A DNA stretch of 40,730 nucleotides from Betaproteobacteria bacterium SG8_41 (GCA_001303585.1 LJTT01000053.1:1-40730), one strand, 5' to 3'; counted from the stretch's first letter, positions 1-8,769 are shown. Notes: a model not told the origin generated them from the letters alone. Numbers and translations: made by a program.

Positions 1-1732
1 CCTCGATCCGGGCTTCCGGAAAGTGTCTCCTCGCTGCAGCCATGACTTCGCGTGCGGCCAGTTTGACGGCGGCGAGGTCCGGCATATTGAGCCGTACTGC
101 ACCGGCCTCGGTTTTGTGCGGTATATCGGGCGATTCGATCTTGACCGCCAAAGGAAATGCAAGCGGTAACGCAGTCAACCCCTCGAGTTCCGCCGGCGAC
201 AGAAGCAGTTCTTTGACCACGGGTATGCCGTAGCCCTTTAGCACCGACTTTGCGCGATGCTCGCCGAGCGTGCCGCCTCGGGGCGGCAGTTCCAGTGCCT
301 GACGGGGGGCGGCGCGCGGAGCGGCGCGCGCGCTCCCTTCCTCGAAGTCGCGCCGCTTCCGGGCGAACTCGGTGAGCGCGGCAAGCGCGCGAACGGCGCG
401 ACCTGGCGCCAGAATGCAGGGCACGTTGTTCTGCTCGGTTGGCCAGCTGAGGATGAGCGGTTTTTTGGTGTCTCGCAGTGACTGCACCAGGCCTTCCGAC
501 CAGGGGCGCGCCGCGCTGCCCCTTGGCACGCGGGCGACGACCTGGTCGATGTTGGGGTCCGCGAGCACCTCACGGATCGCGCGCGCGTAAGAAGCGAAGT
601 TGTCGTTGTAACCGTGCGCGGTCGCGTCGATCGGGTTGGCGGCCGAGGCAAAGGACACGAGTATTTCGCGCAGCCGGCCCGCGGTCGCGTCGGTGAGCGG
701 GGGCAGCTGCAGTCCGTGCTCGATGCAGCGGTCGGCCAGTAGCACGCCAGCCCCGCCCGACAGCGTAAGCACGGCGACACGGTTGCCCGCCGGAAGCTTG
801 CCGATGCGAAATGCCTTTGCGATGTCGATGAGATCGTCGACATCGCGGATCTCGATGAATCCGCCTTGGCGGAACGCGGCGCGAAAGAGCTCGTAACCGG
901 CGGTCATGCGCGCGGTGTGCGAGGTCGCGGCCCGCTGGCCGATGTCAGTGTTGCCAACCTTCCACACGAGTATCGGTTTTCCCAGTTCGACGGCGCGCTG
1001 GCCGATCCGTATGAGCTGCCGTCCGTCCTTGATGCCTTCGAGGAAGGCAACGACGATTTCAACGTCCGGCCGCTCGATGAGATCGGCCATCCAGTCGAGC
1101 GCGGTCAGGTCGGCTTCGTTGCCGGTGGAAACGACGTAGTTGAAACCGAGTCCGAAGTGGCAGGCCATCGCAACCACGCCGAAACCAAAGCCGCCGCTTT
1201 GCGTCACCATCGCAAGCGGGCCCGCCCTGAGCGTCTTCAACTGCATCGTGCCGCCGAACCCGATGCGTGCCTCGTCCTTGAGGTTCATGAGGCCGAGGCA
1301 ATTGGGGCCCACGACGCGCACGCCGGCACTGCGCGCGGTCGCTGTGAGCTGCGCCTGGAGCGTCGCGCCCTCTGCGCCAACTTCGCTGAAGCCGCCGGCC
1401 AGCACGAGCGCGTACGGAATGCCCGCCTTGCCGCACTGCTCGATCGCGGCGGCGACATGTTGAGCCGAAAGCGCGATCAGCGCGACATCGCAAGGTTTGG
1501 GAACTGCGGCCAGATCGGGGAAGCACGCGATGCCGCGGACCTCGCGGTACTTCGGATTGACCGGGTAGATATTGCCCGTGTAGCCGAAATCGGTCAGCAG
1601 CTTCAGTGCCTGGCCGCCGATGCGCGACGGCTCGTTCGATACTCCCACGATCGCAACACCGCGGGGCGCGAGAAATCGCGACAAGTCGGACGCGGAGTCC
1701 GCTTTGTGTCGTGGCGCAGGACGGGAAGGCAT
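1..1732 (-). CDS. NDP-forming acyl-CoA synthetase (acetate--CoA ligase family), 3' end cut by the window edge
   Basis: The protein runs off the left edge after about 577 residues. It begins with a CoA-binding Rossmann domain (FLAPRGVAIVGVSNEPSRIG, about residues 20-39), followed by succinyl-CoA-ligase-like domains. ATSHTARM places the family's phospho-histidine at H272. Near residue 495 the start of an ATP-grasp domain appears (LGEHRAKSVLKGYGIPVV), so about 200 residues should lie outside the window. The family interconverts an acyl-CoA plus NDP and phosphate with the free acid and NTP in the cytoplasm. ATG at 1732 was chosen because it gives the usual short N-terminal lead; no strong ribosome site is visible. 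It lies about 100 bp after the MFS gene on the same strand. The acyl substrate cannot be read from sequence; acetate, propionate and aryl acids are all possible. Confidence 0.9.
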   Translation of the reverse strand, partial: MPSRPAPRHKADSASDLSRFLAPRGVAIVGVSNEPSRIGGQALKLLTDFGYTGNIYPVNPKYREVRGIACFPDLAAVPKPCDVALIALSAQHVAAAIEQCGKAGIPYALVLAGGFSEVGAEGATLQAQLTATARSAGVRVVGPNCLGLMNLKDEARIGFGGTMQLKTLRAGPLAMVTQSGGFGFGVVAMACHFGLGFNYVVSTGNEADLTALDWMADLIERPDVEIVVAFLEGIKDGRQLIRIGQRAVELGKPILVWKVGNTDIGQRAATSHTARMTAGYELFRAAFRQGGFIEIRDVDDLIDIAKAFRIGKLPAGNRVAVLTLSGGAGVLLADRCIEHGLQLPPLTDATAGRLREILVSFASAANPIDATAHGYNDNFASYARAIREVLADPNIDQVVARVPRGSAARPWSEGLVQSLRDTKKPLILSWPTEQNNVPCILAPGRAVRALAALTEFARKRRDFEEGSARAAPRAAPRQALELPPRGGTLGEHRAKSVLKGYGIPVVKELLLSPAELEGLTALPLAFPLAVKIESPDIPHKTEAGAVRLNMPDLAAVKLAAREVMAAARRHFPEARIE

Positions 1733-1830
1733 GCGGGATGGGGCCGGGCCGGAAACCCGAATTCTAACCTTGCGCGGTCCGCGCCGTAGCGCGTGTGTTC
1801 ACCATGTGGATCACGATGGCTCGCCGGGGA

Positions 1831-3096
1831 TCAGCGCTTGCCACCTGCCATTTGGGCGGCTTCGGGCATGCGGCGCAAGCGCCAGATGGCAATCGGGCCC
1901 AGGATTGCGCCCGCCGCGATGGAACTCCACGCGAGGCCCCACACCCACAGCGTCGAGTGATCGGCCGCGCGCGTCCAGTCGAGGACAAGCCCGAAAACCC
2001 AGGGGCTGATGGCGCCCGCGCCGAACCCGAGTACGGACCGGATTGAATAGGCCGCCCCGATGTAGCGCCGGGGGACCAGCTCGGTCACTGCGGTTGAGTA
2101 GACCGACGAATCGCCGATCGCAGCGAAGCTGTAGAACACCGCGACGGCCACGAGCAGCCAGAGCGGCATCGCGATCATCCATCCAAACGAGAGCGAGCAC
2201 GCAAGGCTCGCGAAGGACATGACCAGCATGGTCCAGGTGCGGCCCATGCGATCCGATATGGCACCGCCGGCAACGCCTCCCGCCATGCTGCCGCCGTAAG
2301 CGATCGCGGTCAGCACCGCGCCGAGACTTGCCGCCTCGGTCGCGCTGCGCCCCGCGAGCAGCGCTGCTGCGGCAAAGAACGCCGGCATCCAGGCTTTCAT
2401 CCCCAGCATTTCCCAGGAGTGGAAGGCATAGGCCCAGATCGCAAGCATGGCGGGCTTGTTCGTGAGCACGGCGGGCAATGGCGTTGCGATGGCCTGCCCC
2501 GCGGGAAGCGGGTGGACCAGATTCTGGCTCGCGCGCAGGGCGTAGAGGGCGAGTAACGAGCCGGCGACCGGGCCGCAGGCATTTACCAGGAACGCACCGC
2601 GCCAGCCGATGAAGGGAACGAGGGCGCCGGTGACGACCAGCGCCAGGGCATAGCCCAGCGAAGCGGCCGCCAGGTAAAAGCCCATCGCACGGCCCCGGTT
2701 GCTGGCGTCGAAGCGCTCGGAGATGAGCGTGAGGCCGGGCGTGTAAGAGCCTCCCGAGAAGAGCCCGGTCAGGCCATAGAGGAGTGCGCCCGAGACGAAG
2801 CCATCGGCGAACAACGCGAACAGGAGCGCGCTGGCGCCCGCGGCGACGCCTGACGCCAGAAACACGCGTTTCGCGCCGTAGCGATCAGCGAGAAAACCGA
2901 CCGTGAAGAGCGATGCCAGATAGCCCGCATGCCACGACGACTGGATGAGGCCGGCCTGGCTGGCGCTCATGTTCCATTCGGGCACCAGCAAGGGCAGGGC
3001 CGCCGCATAGGCGGTGAAGATGAGCGCGAAGCCCGTGCGGCTGATGCATATCTGGGCCAGCCACGCGGCATCGCTGCTGCGCGAGGGCGATTGCAC
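1831..3096 (-). CDS. MFS transporter, 12-helix type
   Basis: About 421 residues, dominated by hydrophobic helices. The major-facilitator A motif appears twice, as GFLADRYGAKRV in the first half and GGAISDRMGRTWT in the second, the usual sign of a two-lobed MFS carrier. It probably imports or exports an organic anion across the inner membrane. The start is uncertain: GTG at 3096 begins eight bases after the crotonase stop but has no clear ribosome site, so translation may be coupled to the upstream gene. The same frame stays open far upstream, but that part is only the antisense-like shadow of the crotonase gene. Its place inside an acyl-CoA cluster suggests a carboxylate substrate; this is inference. 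Confidence 0.88.
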   Translation of the reverse strand: MQSPSRSSDAAWLAQICISRTGFALIFTAYAAALPLLVPEWNMSASQAGLIQSSWHAGYLASLFTVGFLADRYGAKRVFLASGVAAGASALLFALFADGFVSGALLYGLTGLFSGGSYTPGLTLISERFDASNRGRAMGFYLAAASLGYALALVVTGALVPFIGWRGAFLVNACGPVAGSLLALYALRASQNLVHPLPAGQAIATPLPAVLTNKPAMLAIWAYAFHSWEMLGMKAWMPAFFAAAALLAGRSATEAASLGAVLTAIAYGGSMAGGVAGGAISDRMGRTWTMLVMSFASLACSLSFGWMIAMPLWLLVAVAVFYSFAAIGDSSVYSTAVTELVPRRYIGAAYSIRSVLGFGAGAISPWVFGLVLDWTRAADHSTLWVWGLAWSSIAAGAILGPIAIWRLRRMPEAAQMAGGKR

Positions 3097-3104
3097 AGTC
3101 TGCG

Positions 3105-3875
3105 CTAACGCCCGAGAAAACGGGGCGGGCGCTTCTCCTTGAAGGCGGCGACGCCTTCCTTGTGGTCGTGGGTGAGCCGGGTGAGACCCGAAGCGAGCGT
3201 CTCCATCTCGAGCAGCGTCTCCAGCGTCGGCACGGCCATGGCGTGGAACATCTTCTTCGCCAGCGCCAGCGCATAGGTCGCGGACTGCGCGAGTTCGAGT
3301 GCGGCGGCGCGGGCGTCCGTCTCTAGCGCTTCGTCCCGCACGATGCGCGTCACGAGGCCGATTTCCAGCGCTTCGGCTGCCGAGACAGGGCGCGCCGTGT
3401 AGACGAGCTCCTTCGCGCGCGCAATGCCCAGCTGGCGGGTGAGAAAGAAGATCGCGCCGCCATCGGGCACGAGGCCGACTTTCTTGAACACCATGGAGAA
3501 CCGGGCGGTATCGGAGGCGATGACGAGATCGCACGCGAGGGCGAGCGCGTTGCCGATGCCGTACACCGCGCCGCGGACGGCGGCGATCACCGGTTTTTCC
3601 AGCTGATAGAGTGCGCTGATGGCGCGGTGGCGCCGCTGCGAGCGCGCGCGCCCGGACACGATATCGGAGCGCGCCATGCCGCCGACGTCGCCGCCCGAGC
3701 AAAAGGCGCGGCCGGCGCCGGTCAGAATCACGGCGCGCACGCTGTCGTCCTGCACGATCGTCCCGAGGTGCGCATAGAGCGCGTCCCACATCGGGTCCGC
3801 CATCGCATTCAGTTTATCCGGGCGGTCCAGCGTCAGGACCGCGATCGGCCCCTCCTTTTCGAGCGTGACGTTCAT
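3105..3875 (-). CDS. Enoyl-CoA hydratase/isomerase (crotonase) family protein
   Basis: 256 residues, the normal length for a single-domain crotonase. VILTGAGRAFCSGGD (about residues 54-68) is the oxyanion-hole strand, and VGLVPDGG (about residues 125-132) is the second active-site segment. The family hydrates, isomerises or cleaves acyl-CoA thioesters. The glutamate pair of classical enoyl-CoA hydratase is not obvious: the position before VGL reads FSMVFKK and the acidic residue kept is the D of PDGG, a PaaG-like pattern. An isomerase or ring-acting role is therefore as likely as simple hydration. ATG at 3875 was preferred to a start about 100 bp upstream because family similarity begins there and the extra stretch falls in an intergenic repeat. 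It follows the SDR gene and lies eight bases before the MFS gene. Confidence 0.92.
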   Translation of the reverse strand: MNVTLEKEGPIAVLTLDRPDKLNAMADPMWDALYAHLGTIVQDDSVRAVILTGAGRAFCSGGDVGGMARSDIVSGRARSQRRHRAISALYQLEKPVIAAVRGAVYGIGNALALACDLVIASDTARFSMVFKKVGLVPDGGAIFFLTRQLGIARAKELVYTARPVSAAEALEIGLVTRIVRDEALETDARAAALELAQSATYALALAKKMFHAMAVPTLETLLEMETLASGLTRLTHDHKEGVAAFKEKRPPRFLGR

Positions 3876-3893
3876 GGGTGATCGTGCGATCGA

Positions 3894-3983
3894 GTGACCA
3901 AGCAACTGGGTGACTAAGTGACTACTGCCGCTATTGTTTTGGACTTCAGTTTCGCAAATACCTAGTCGCCTAGCCACTTAGTC
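3894..3983. repeat. Inverted pair of octamer arrays between the crotonase and SDR genes
   Basis: At 3894-3925 four 8-bp units follow each other: GTGACCAA, GCAACTGG, GTGACTAA, GTGACTAC. At 3961-3983 the same family lies in the opposite orientation (reverse complement units GTGGCTAG and GCGACTAG). The inner parts GTGACTAAGTGACTA and GACTAAGTGGCTAG can pair across a loop of about 35 bases. The same octamer family returns at 9835-9926. Confidence 0.75.
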
Positions 3984-3992
3984 TCGGCTACA

Positions 3993-4907
3993 TTAGATGG
4001 AATCCCACGAAAACACGTCCGCCGTCTTCTGCAGCGGCACGAACCAGCTCTTCAGCGCCGGGAGCATGTGCTCGGCGCAGGTCTGGGGCGTCCAGCCCTC
4101 GGCGCGGTGGACGCCGCGCAGCGGTCGCGACTGGCTCATGAGGAAGAGCTCGTTCTTGCGCACCGAAAAAACCTGCGCGGTCACGTCCTTCGCTGCGTCG
4201 CTCGCAAGAAAGACGGCAAGCGGGGCGTTGTATTCAGGAGTCACCTGCATGCGCTGCTCGATGCGTTTCTTCGCCGCCGGGTCCTTCGGCGGGATCGATG
4301 CGGTCATGCGCGTCCAGGCGACGGGCGCAATGCAGTTCGAGCGCACATTGAAGCGTTGCATGTCGATCGCAATCGAGGTGGAGAGGGCGACGATCCCCAG
4401 CTTCGCGGCGCTGTAATTGGCCTGGCCCATGGCGCCGATCAGCCCCGAGGTGGAGGTCATGTGCACGAAGCAGCCGGACTCCTGCCTGCGGAAATGGTCG
4501 GCCGCATGCCGGCTGCAGTTGAAGGCCCCTTTCAACATGACGGTGACGACCACATCCCAGTCCTGCTCGGTCATTTTGTGGAAGATGACGTCGCGCAGTA
4601 TGCCGGCATTGTTGACCACGCAGTCGACGCGGCCGAAATTGTCGAGCGCGCATTGGATGATCTTTCCGGCGGAAGCGAACTCCGCAACGCTATCATAGCT
4701 GGCGACCGCCTCGCCCCCGTTTTTGCGGATTTCCCCGACCACTTCTTCCGCGGGCGTCTGGTCCCCGCCTTCGCCGCCGAGCGAGGCCCCGACGTCATTT
4801 ACCACGACCCGTGCGCCGTGCCGAGCCATCAGTTTCGCGATCGCCGCGCCGATGCCGCGCCCGGCGCCGGTCACCACGACCACCTTTGCTTCCATCATTC
4901 CTGGCAT
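3993..4907 (-). CDS. SDR-family NAD(P)-dependent oxidoreductase, (3R)-hydroxyacyl-CoA dehydrogenase-like
   Basis: 304 residues. The nucleotide-binding motif TGAGRGIG is at 13-20, NNAG at 99-102, the catalytic serine in TSTSG (about 152-154), and YSAAK gives Y165 and K169, so the active site is complete. The length and the insertion after the first strand (ASLGGEGGDQTPAEEV) resemble the dehydrogenase domain of peroxisomal multifunctional enzyme type 2, which oxidises (3R)-hydroxyacyl-CoA. The next upstream gene is a MaoC-type hydratase, the partner activity fused to such SDRs in eukaryotes, which supports that role. ATG at 4907 has a GGAAGG-like ribosome site just upstream. The C-terminal 60 residues (from VRKNELFLMSQ) lie beyond the core fold. 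Confidence 0.9.
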   Translation of the reverse strand: MPGMMEAKVVVVTGAGRGIGAAIAKLMARHGARVVVNDVGASLGGEGGDQTPAEEVVGEIRKNGGEAVASYDSVAEFASAGKIIQCALDNFGRVDCVVNNAGILRDVIFHKMTEQDWDVVVTVMLKGAFNCSRHAADHFRRQESGCFVHMTSTSGLIGAMGQANYSAAKLGIVALSTSIAIDMQRFNVRSNCIAPVAWTRMTASIPPKDPAAKKRIEQRMQVTPEYNAPLAVFLASDAAKDVTAQVFSVRKNELFLMSQSRPLRGVHRAEGWTPQTCAEHMLPALKSWFVPLQKTADVFSWDSI

Positions 4908-4952
4908 TCTTGCCTTCCTTCCCGGTCAGACCACTACTCGTTGTTGGCGGCA

Positions 4953-5066
4953 AAATGGTGATGACAAATAGTGATGATTAATGATGATGGATGATGGTGA
5001 CGCGCGGTCCTTGTGCTGTCACCAGTACTCATCACTATTTTTCATCACCAGTAGTCATCACCATTT
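4953..5066. repeat. 49-bp imperfect inverted repeat built from GTGATGA-like units
   Basis: The left arm 4953-5001 and right arm 5018-5066 are each 49 bp, with a 16-base loop. The outer 13 bp (AAATGGTGATGAC) and the inner 7 bp match exactly; the middle is a looser mix of the same TGATGA words. The right arm ends inside the stop codon of the maoC-type gene (TAA at 5067-5065 on the minus strand). A transcript of either strand could fold into a long hairpin, so it may end or protect the maoC-type mRNA, but it has no terminal T-run. Confidence 0.8.
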
Positions 5067-5922
5067 AGCAAATCTCGGCCAGGCCGTGGTCCAGCACCGT
5101 CACCCCGCGCGCCGGTACTGTGGAGCGGAACGAAACGGCGCTCCCCTCCACCCACATTTCCGTCCGGATCGTCTCACCGGGGTAGACCGGTGCGGAGAAA
5201 CGGCCTTCCATTGCCACGAACCGCGCGGGGTCGTAGGCGCACAAAGTTTTCAAAATGGCGTGTCCCGCGACGCTGAAAGTGCAGCGCCCGTGGAGAATCG
5301 GTCTTTTGAAGCCGGCTTTGCGCGCGTACTCGGGATCGGCATGCAACGGATTGTAGTCGCCCGACAGGCGATAGATGAGCGCGGCCTGTGAAAGCGTCGG
5401 CAGATCGCAGACGTGTTGTGGCGGTGTCTTGGGCAAGGGATGCGGCGCCTTGACGGGACCGTCGGGGCCACCGAAGCCGCCGTCAGCGCGGCAAAAAGAA
5501 GTCGAGGTGAGCGTGCAGATCGGATACCCGGTTGCCTTCTCCCGCACCGCACACTCGGTCATGACGAGTGCTCCTTTGGCTTTTCCCTTGTCCACGACGC
5601 CGGTCACGCGCGTGCGTCCGGTGACAGCGCCCTCCACTGGGAGCGCTCGGTGAATGCGGAAACCTTGCTCGCCGTGCACGACCTGGCTGCGAGTGATGCC
5701 GGTGTCGGGATGCGCGTGCCACGGTCCCGGGTAGCCGAGGATGATCGACATCGTCGGCAGCGCCTGCAGGTTTGGCTCGTAGACAAACTTGAGCTCGTCC
5801 GGATCGCAAGGATCGGCCCCGAGGCCAACGCCGAGCGCGTACAGGATCGTATCGCGCCGGGTAAGGTGCTGCTCAACCTCGGGTATGTTCCAGTTAATGA
5901 GGCGCTGGTAGTTGATCGGCAC
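5065..5922 (-). CDS. MaoC-family double-hotdog enoyl-CoA hydratase 2
   Basis: 285 residues, the length of a two-hotdog (2E)-enoyl-CoA hydratase 2. The catalytic hydratase-2 segment GDYNPLHADPEYARKAGF, with its Asp/Asn/His set, lies at about residues 187-204 and is followed by KRPILHG. The N-terminal hotdog (residues 1-130) binds the acyl chain in this family. It hydrates trans-2-enoyl-CoA to (3R)-hydroxyacyl-CoA, the substrate expected for the SDR encoded next. The start is GTG at 5922, supported by GAGGA seven bases upstream. It is the first gene of the minus-strand acyl-CoA cluster, so a promoter should lie between 5923 and about 6200. Its stop codon overlaps the right arm of a large inverted repeat. 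Confidence 0.92.
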   Translation of the reverse strand: MPINYQRLINWNIPEVEQHLTRRDTILYALGVGLGADPCDPDELKFVYEPNLQALPTMSIILGYPGPWHAHPDTGITRSQVVHGEQGFRIHRALPVEGAVTGRTRVTGVVDKGKAKGALVMTECAVREKATGYPICTLTSTSFCRADGGFGGPDGPVKAPHPLPKTPPQHVCDLPTLSQAALIYRLSGDYNPLHADPEYARKAGFKRPILHGRCTFSVAGHAILKTLCAYDPARFVAMEGRFSAPVYPGETIRTEMWVEGSAVSFRSTVPARGVTVLDHGLAEIC

Positions 5923-6217
5923 CGGGATCCTCGGTATTGGCCGTTGCTTTCGAAAGGCGCCGCGTGTTCGCTATTGGGCCGCCGGGCCGCGCGCTATCCT
6001 ATCACACGCGCCGTTGCTCCCCGGGGAAGGGACGGAAGAGCTCGGCTGATCGACCGCTTGTGCGACTCAAGTCGGAATAGGGGGTCTCAGACCGAGCTCC
6101 GCGGTCGTCCCGGCACTTGCCACGAAGACAAAGCATCCGCGCGCTACGCGCTTGTCCGCCTCATGATGGCACACCCGAGAACACCCGCGAACATGATCGT
6201 GGACTGCGGCGCCTACG
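5923..6217. other. Non-coding stretch between the acyl-CoA cluster and the corA remnant
   Basis: No convincing gene is seen. It must hold the leftward promoter for the maoC-type gene, but no -35/-10 pair stands out. Around 6128-6152 a GC-rich dyad (GCGCG-CTA-CGCGC) is present. The stretch probably includes decayed corA sequence too diverged to read. Confidence 0.5.
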
Positions 6218-6382
6218 AGCAAGGCCGCCGCGTTGCCGATGCTGGTGACCAGTTTTTTCGGCATGAACTTCAAGCACATGCCCGAGCTCGAATAGAACTA
6301 CGGCTACCCGGCGGTCATCACGGTGATCATCGCGGTTTGCATTCTGTTGTATCGTAAGCTCAAGCGCGCGGGATGGCTGTGA
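6218..6382 (+). pseudogene. corA: Remnant of the C-terminus of a CorA-type magnesium transporter
   Basis: One plus-strand frame reads LPMLVTSFFGMNFKHMPELE, then a stop (TAG at 6293-6295), then NYGYPAVITVIIAVCILLYR and KLKRAGWL followed by TGA. GMNF-MPEL-W-YGYP, a final hydrophobic helix and a basic tail ending in GWL is the hallmark C-terminus of CorA Mg2+ channels. The internal stop sits where the family has Trp (TGG to TAG). Upstream of about 6218 no CorA sequence can be followed in any frame, so most of the gene is lost. Its end lies 13 bases before the ybhB-like start. Confidence 0.75.
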
Positions 6383-6395
6383 AACGGAGGTGTCA

Positions 6396-6869
6396 ATGAC
6401 CTTGAAGCTGACTTCGGCCGCATTCGGTCACAATGGCGAGATTCCCAGGCGTTACACCTGCCAGGGACAGGACGTCTCCGTGCCGCTCGCGTGGAGCGAG
6501 ATTCCTGCCGGAACGAAGAGCCTGGTGCTAATCGTCGACGATCCCGACGCGCCCGACCCGAAAGCGCCCAAGATGACCTGGGTGCACTGGCTGCTCTACA
6601 ACATCCCGCCGGGCACCACCTCGCTCGCCGAAGACGTCAAGCCTCCGGCGCTGCCCGCAGGGACGCTCGAGGGCTTCAACGACTGGAAGCGCACCGGTTA
6701 CGGGGGGCCGTGTCCGCCGATCGGGCGCCACCGCTATTTTCACAAGCTCTACGCGCTCGATACCGTGCTTCCGGCCATGGAGAACCCTACAAAGGCTGAC
6801 CTCGAGCAGGCGATGAAGGGGCACGTCCTGGGGAAAGTAGAGCTTATTGGCACGTACCAAAAGTCGTAG
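6396..6869 (+). CDS. YbhB/YbcL-family PEBP (Raf-kinase-inhibitor-like) protein
   Basis: 157 residues, the full length of bacterial phosphatidylethanolamine-binding-protein homologues. The ligand-pocket motifs are present: DDPDAPDPKAPKMTWVHWLL (about residues 47-66) and GPCPPIGRHRYFHKLYALD (about 104-122). No signal peptide is seen, so it is cytoplasmic. The molecular role of bacterial YbhB/YbcL proteins is poorly known. ATG at 6396 is chosen because GGAGG at 6386-6390 lies five bases upstream; the GTG six bases earlier overlaps that site. It follows the corA remnant directly, and a 200-bp gap separates it from the TPP enzyme. Confidence 0.92.
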   Translation: MTLKLTSAAFGHNGEIPRRYTCQGQDVSVPLAWSEIPAGTKSLVLIVDDPDAPDPKAPKMTWVHWLLYNIPPGTTSLAEDVKPPALPAGTLEGFNDWKRTGYGGPCPPIGRHRYFHKLYALDTVLPAMENPTKADLEQAMKGHVLGKVELIGTYQKS

Positions 6870-7069
6870 GGAACGGGCCGTTACGGCCGGTCTCCCGCAG
6901 CCGGGTCCTCGCCGGTTGCCAGCGCGCGTAGCTGTGCCATGGGCTTTTTCCGGCGCTGCCGCCCGACGCGCGAATTCCATCATGTGATCCTTGCAAGGCG
7001 CATATTGGCGGCGGGTAGTAATATCGAAAAGAGGTCCGCCCGCTCAGGGGTGCGGCCGCGGGGGAGAAG

Positions 7070-8764
7070 ATGCCAAGGATCACGGGTCCTCGATTCGTCG
7101 CGGATGCGCTTCGCGGCTACGGGGTCACGCACGTGTTTTTCGTGCCGCAGATGCTGTTGGAGACCCTGACCAGTATGGAGGGGATGGGCATCAGGCGCGT
7201 CATGGTCCATGGAGAGAAGGCCGCGGCCTACATGGCGGACGGTTATGCCCGTGCCTCGGGACGGCCCGGCGTGTGCATGGCACAGCACGTCGGTGCATCA
7301 AATCTGGCGGCCGGCCTGCGTGACGCTTATCTGGCGTGCTCGCCGGTTATCGCGATGACCGGCGGGCCGGCGCCGGCGGCACGCTACCGCCACGCCTACC
7401 AGGAACTCGAGGATTTCACGCAATTCGACCACACTACCAAGTTGAACGCCCGGATCGACCACATCACCCGCCTTCCGGACATGTTGCGGCAGGCGTTCCG
7501 CGAGGCGACCACCGGTGCCCCGGGACCGGTGCATCTGCAGATCGGCGGCCATCATGCGGAAGCAGTAATGACAGAGGCGGACCTGGCGCTGCACGTCGAG
7601 AGCGAGTTCAAGCAGGTGCCGGCGTATCGTCCGGCGGCGGATCCCGCACAGGTTACATCGGCGCTAAAGCTGCTCGCCGCGGCCGAGCGACCGATCATTG
7701 TGGCCGGTGGCGGTGTTGCCTGGTCGAAGGCTCAGGCTGAAGTCGTGGCCCTGGCCGAACGGCTCTCCATTCCCGTCGCGACATCCCTCAATGCCAAGGG
7801 CACGATTCTCGATACCCATCCCCTGGCGGTGGGCGTCGTCGGCACTTATTCGAGGGCGTGTGCGAATCGCGCCGTGGGCGAGGCCGATCTGGTCTTCTTC
7901 ATCGGCAGTCACACCGGGGGACAGGTCACGGCGCGCTGGCAGGTGCCGAAACCCGGGACGCGCGTCGTTCACCTGGATATCGACGCGCGTGAGATCGGCC
8001 GCAACTATCCGACAGAGCAGGCGCTTTTGGGCGACGCGCGCACGGTTTTGCGCCAGATGCTCGAGGAGGCTGCGAAGGAGAGCGCTGGCAAGCGCGCCCA
8101 GTGGGTTGCGCGAGTGCAGCAGCTGGTAGAGGAGTGGCGGAATTCAGTGGCGGAGAAGCTCAGTTCCGAAGCGATGCCGATGCGGCCTGAGCGTGTGTGT
8201 CGGGAGATCACGCGCGTGCTGCCGGAGAATGCCGTTTTGGTGAGCGACACCGGGCACTCGGGCATCTGGACGGGCGCCTGGGTCGAATTCACGCGACCGG
8301 GGCAGCGGTTGATCCGCTGCGCCGGCTCCCTTGGCTGGGGTTTCCCGGGCGCGCTTGGCGTAAAGTGTGCGCTGCCCGATGCGCCAGTCGTGTGTTTTGC
8401 CGGGGATGGCGGTTTTTATTACCACCTCGCCGAGCTGGAGACGGCCGCGCGTTATGGGATCAACCTGGTAGTAGTGGTGAACAACAATGGCGCGCTCAAC
8501 CAAGAGATCCCGCACTTCGATCGCGCCTACGGCAGCGACCCCGACGAGCGCGGGCGCGAGATGTGGGGATTCAGCCAGGTCAATTTTGCTAAAGTCGCGG
8601 AGTCGCTCGGTTGCGTGGGCATGCGAGTCGAGACGCCATCCGAAATGGCGCCAGCCATCGAACGCGCGCTCGATGCGGGCCGCCCGGTGGTGATCGACGC
8701 GGTCACCGACCACCGCGCGTTTTCCCCGAAGACCTGGACGGGAGCAGTGAGCGACGGCCACTAG
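7070..8764 (+). CDS. TPP-dependent acetolactate-synthase-like enzyme, copy 1
   Basis: 564 residues with the three domains of the acetolactate synthase/pyruvate decarboxylase superfamily. The N-terminal PYR domain has HGEKAAAYMADGYAR with the cofactor-activating glutamate at E49. A central Rossmann-like domain follows (RPIIVAGGGV, about 206-215). The C-terminal PP domain has GDGG at 445-448 and NNN near 472-474, the Mg-TPP motif. It should make or break a C-C bond next to a 2-oxo acid. The family's GPGATN loop reads AQHVGASN here. Glyoxylate carboligase is unlikely because that enzyme lacks the glutamate. SD-like GGGGAG ends three bases before ATG 7070. Copy 2 at 12069 is similar along its whole length. 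An SMP-30 lactonase follows, after a terminator. Confidence 0.92.
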   Translation: MPRITGPRFVADALRGYGVTHVFFVPQMLLETLTSMEGMGIRRVMVHGEKAAAYMADGYARASGRPGVCMAQHVGASNLAAGLRDAYLACSPVIAMTGGPAPAARYRHAYQELEDFTQFDHTTKLNARIDHITRLPDMLRQAFREATTGAPGPVHLQIGGHHAEAVMTEADLALHVESEFKQVPAYRPAADPAQVTSALKLLAAAERPIIVAGGGVAWSKAQAEVVALAERLSIPVATSLNAKGTILDTHPLAVGVVGTYSRACANRAVGEADLVFFIGSHTGGQVTARWQVPKPGTRVVHLDIDAREIGRNYPTEQALLGDARTVLRQMLEEAAKESAGKRAQWVARVQQLVEEWRNSVAEKLSSEAMPMRPERVCREITRVLPENAVLVSDTGHSGIWTGAWVEFTRPGQRLIRCAGSLGWGFPGALGVKCALPDAPVVCFAGDGGFYYHLAELETAARYGINLVVVVNNNGALNQEIPHFDRAYGSDPDERGREMWGFSQVNFAKVAESLGCVGMRVETPSEMAPAIERALDAGRPVVIDAVTDHRAFSPKTWTGAVSDGH

Positions 8765-8769
8765 TAGCC

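Noticed and set aside
1831-3789. Single long minus-strand frame joining crotonase-region sequence to the MFS transporter
   Set aside because: The upstream part is an arginine-rich shadow of the crotonase gene in another frame; MFS similarity starts only near 3090.
7000-7069. Possible promoter TTGCAA with TAGTAAT before the first TPP gene
   Set aside because: The spacing is 19 or more bases and the match is weak, so it is not supported.
7070-8764. Naming the TPP enzymes glyoxylate carboligase because glycolate genes and garR are in the window
   Set aside because: Glyoxylate carboligase lacks the activating glutamate; both enzymes here have E49 and a different active-site loop.
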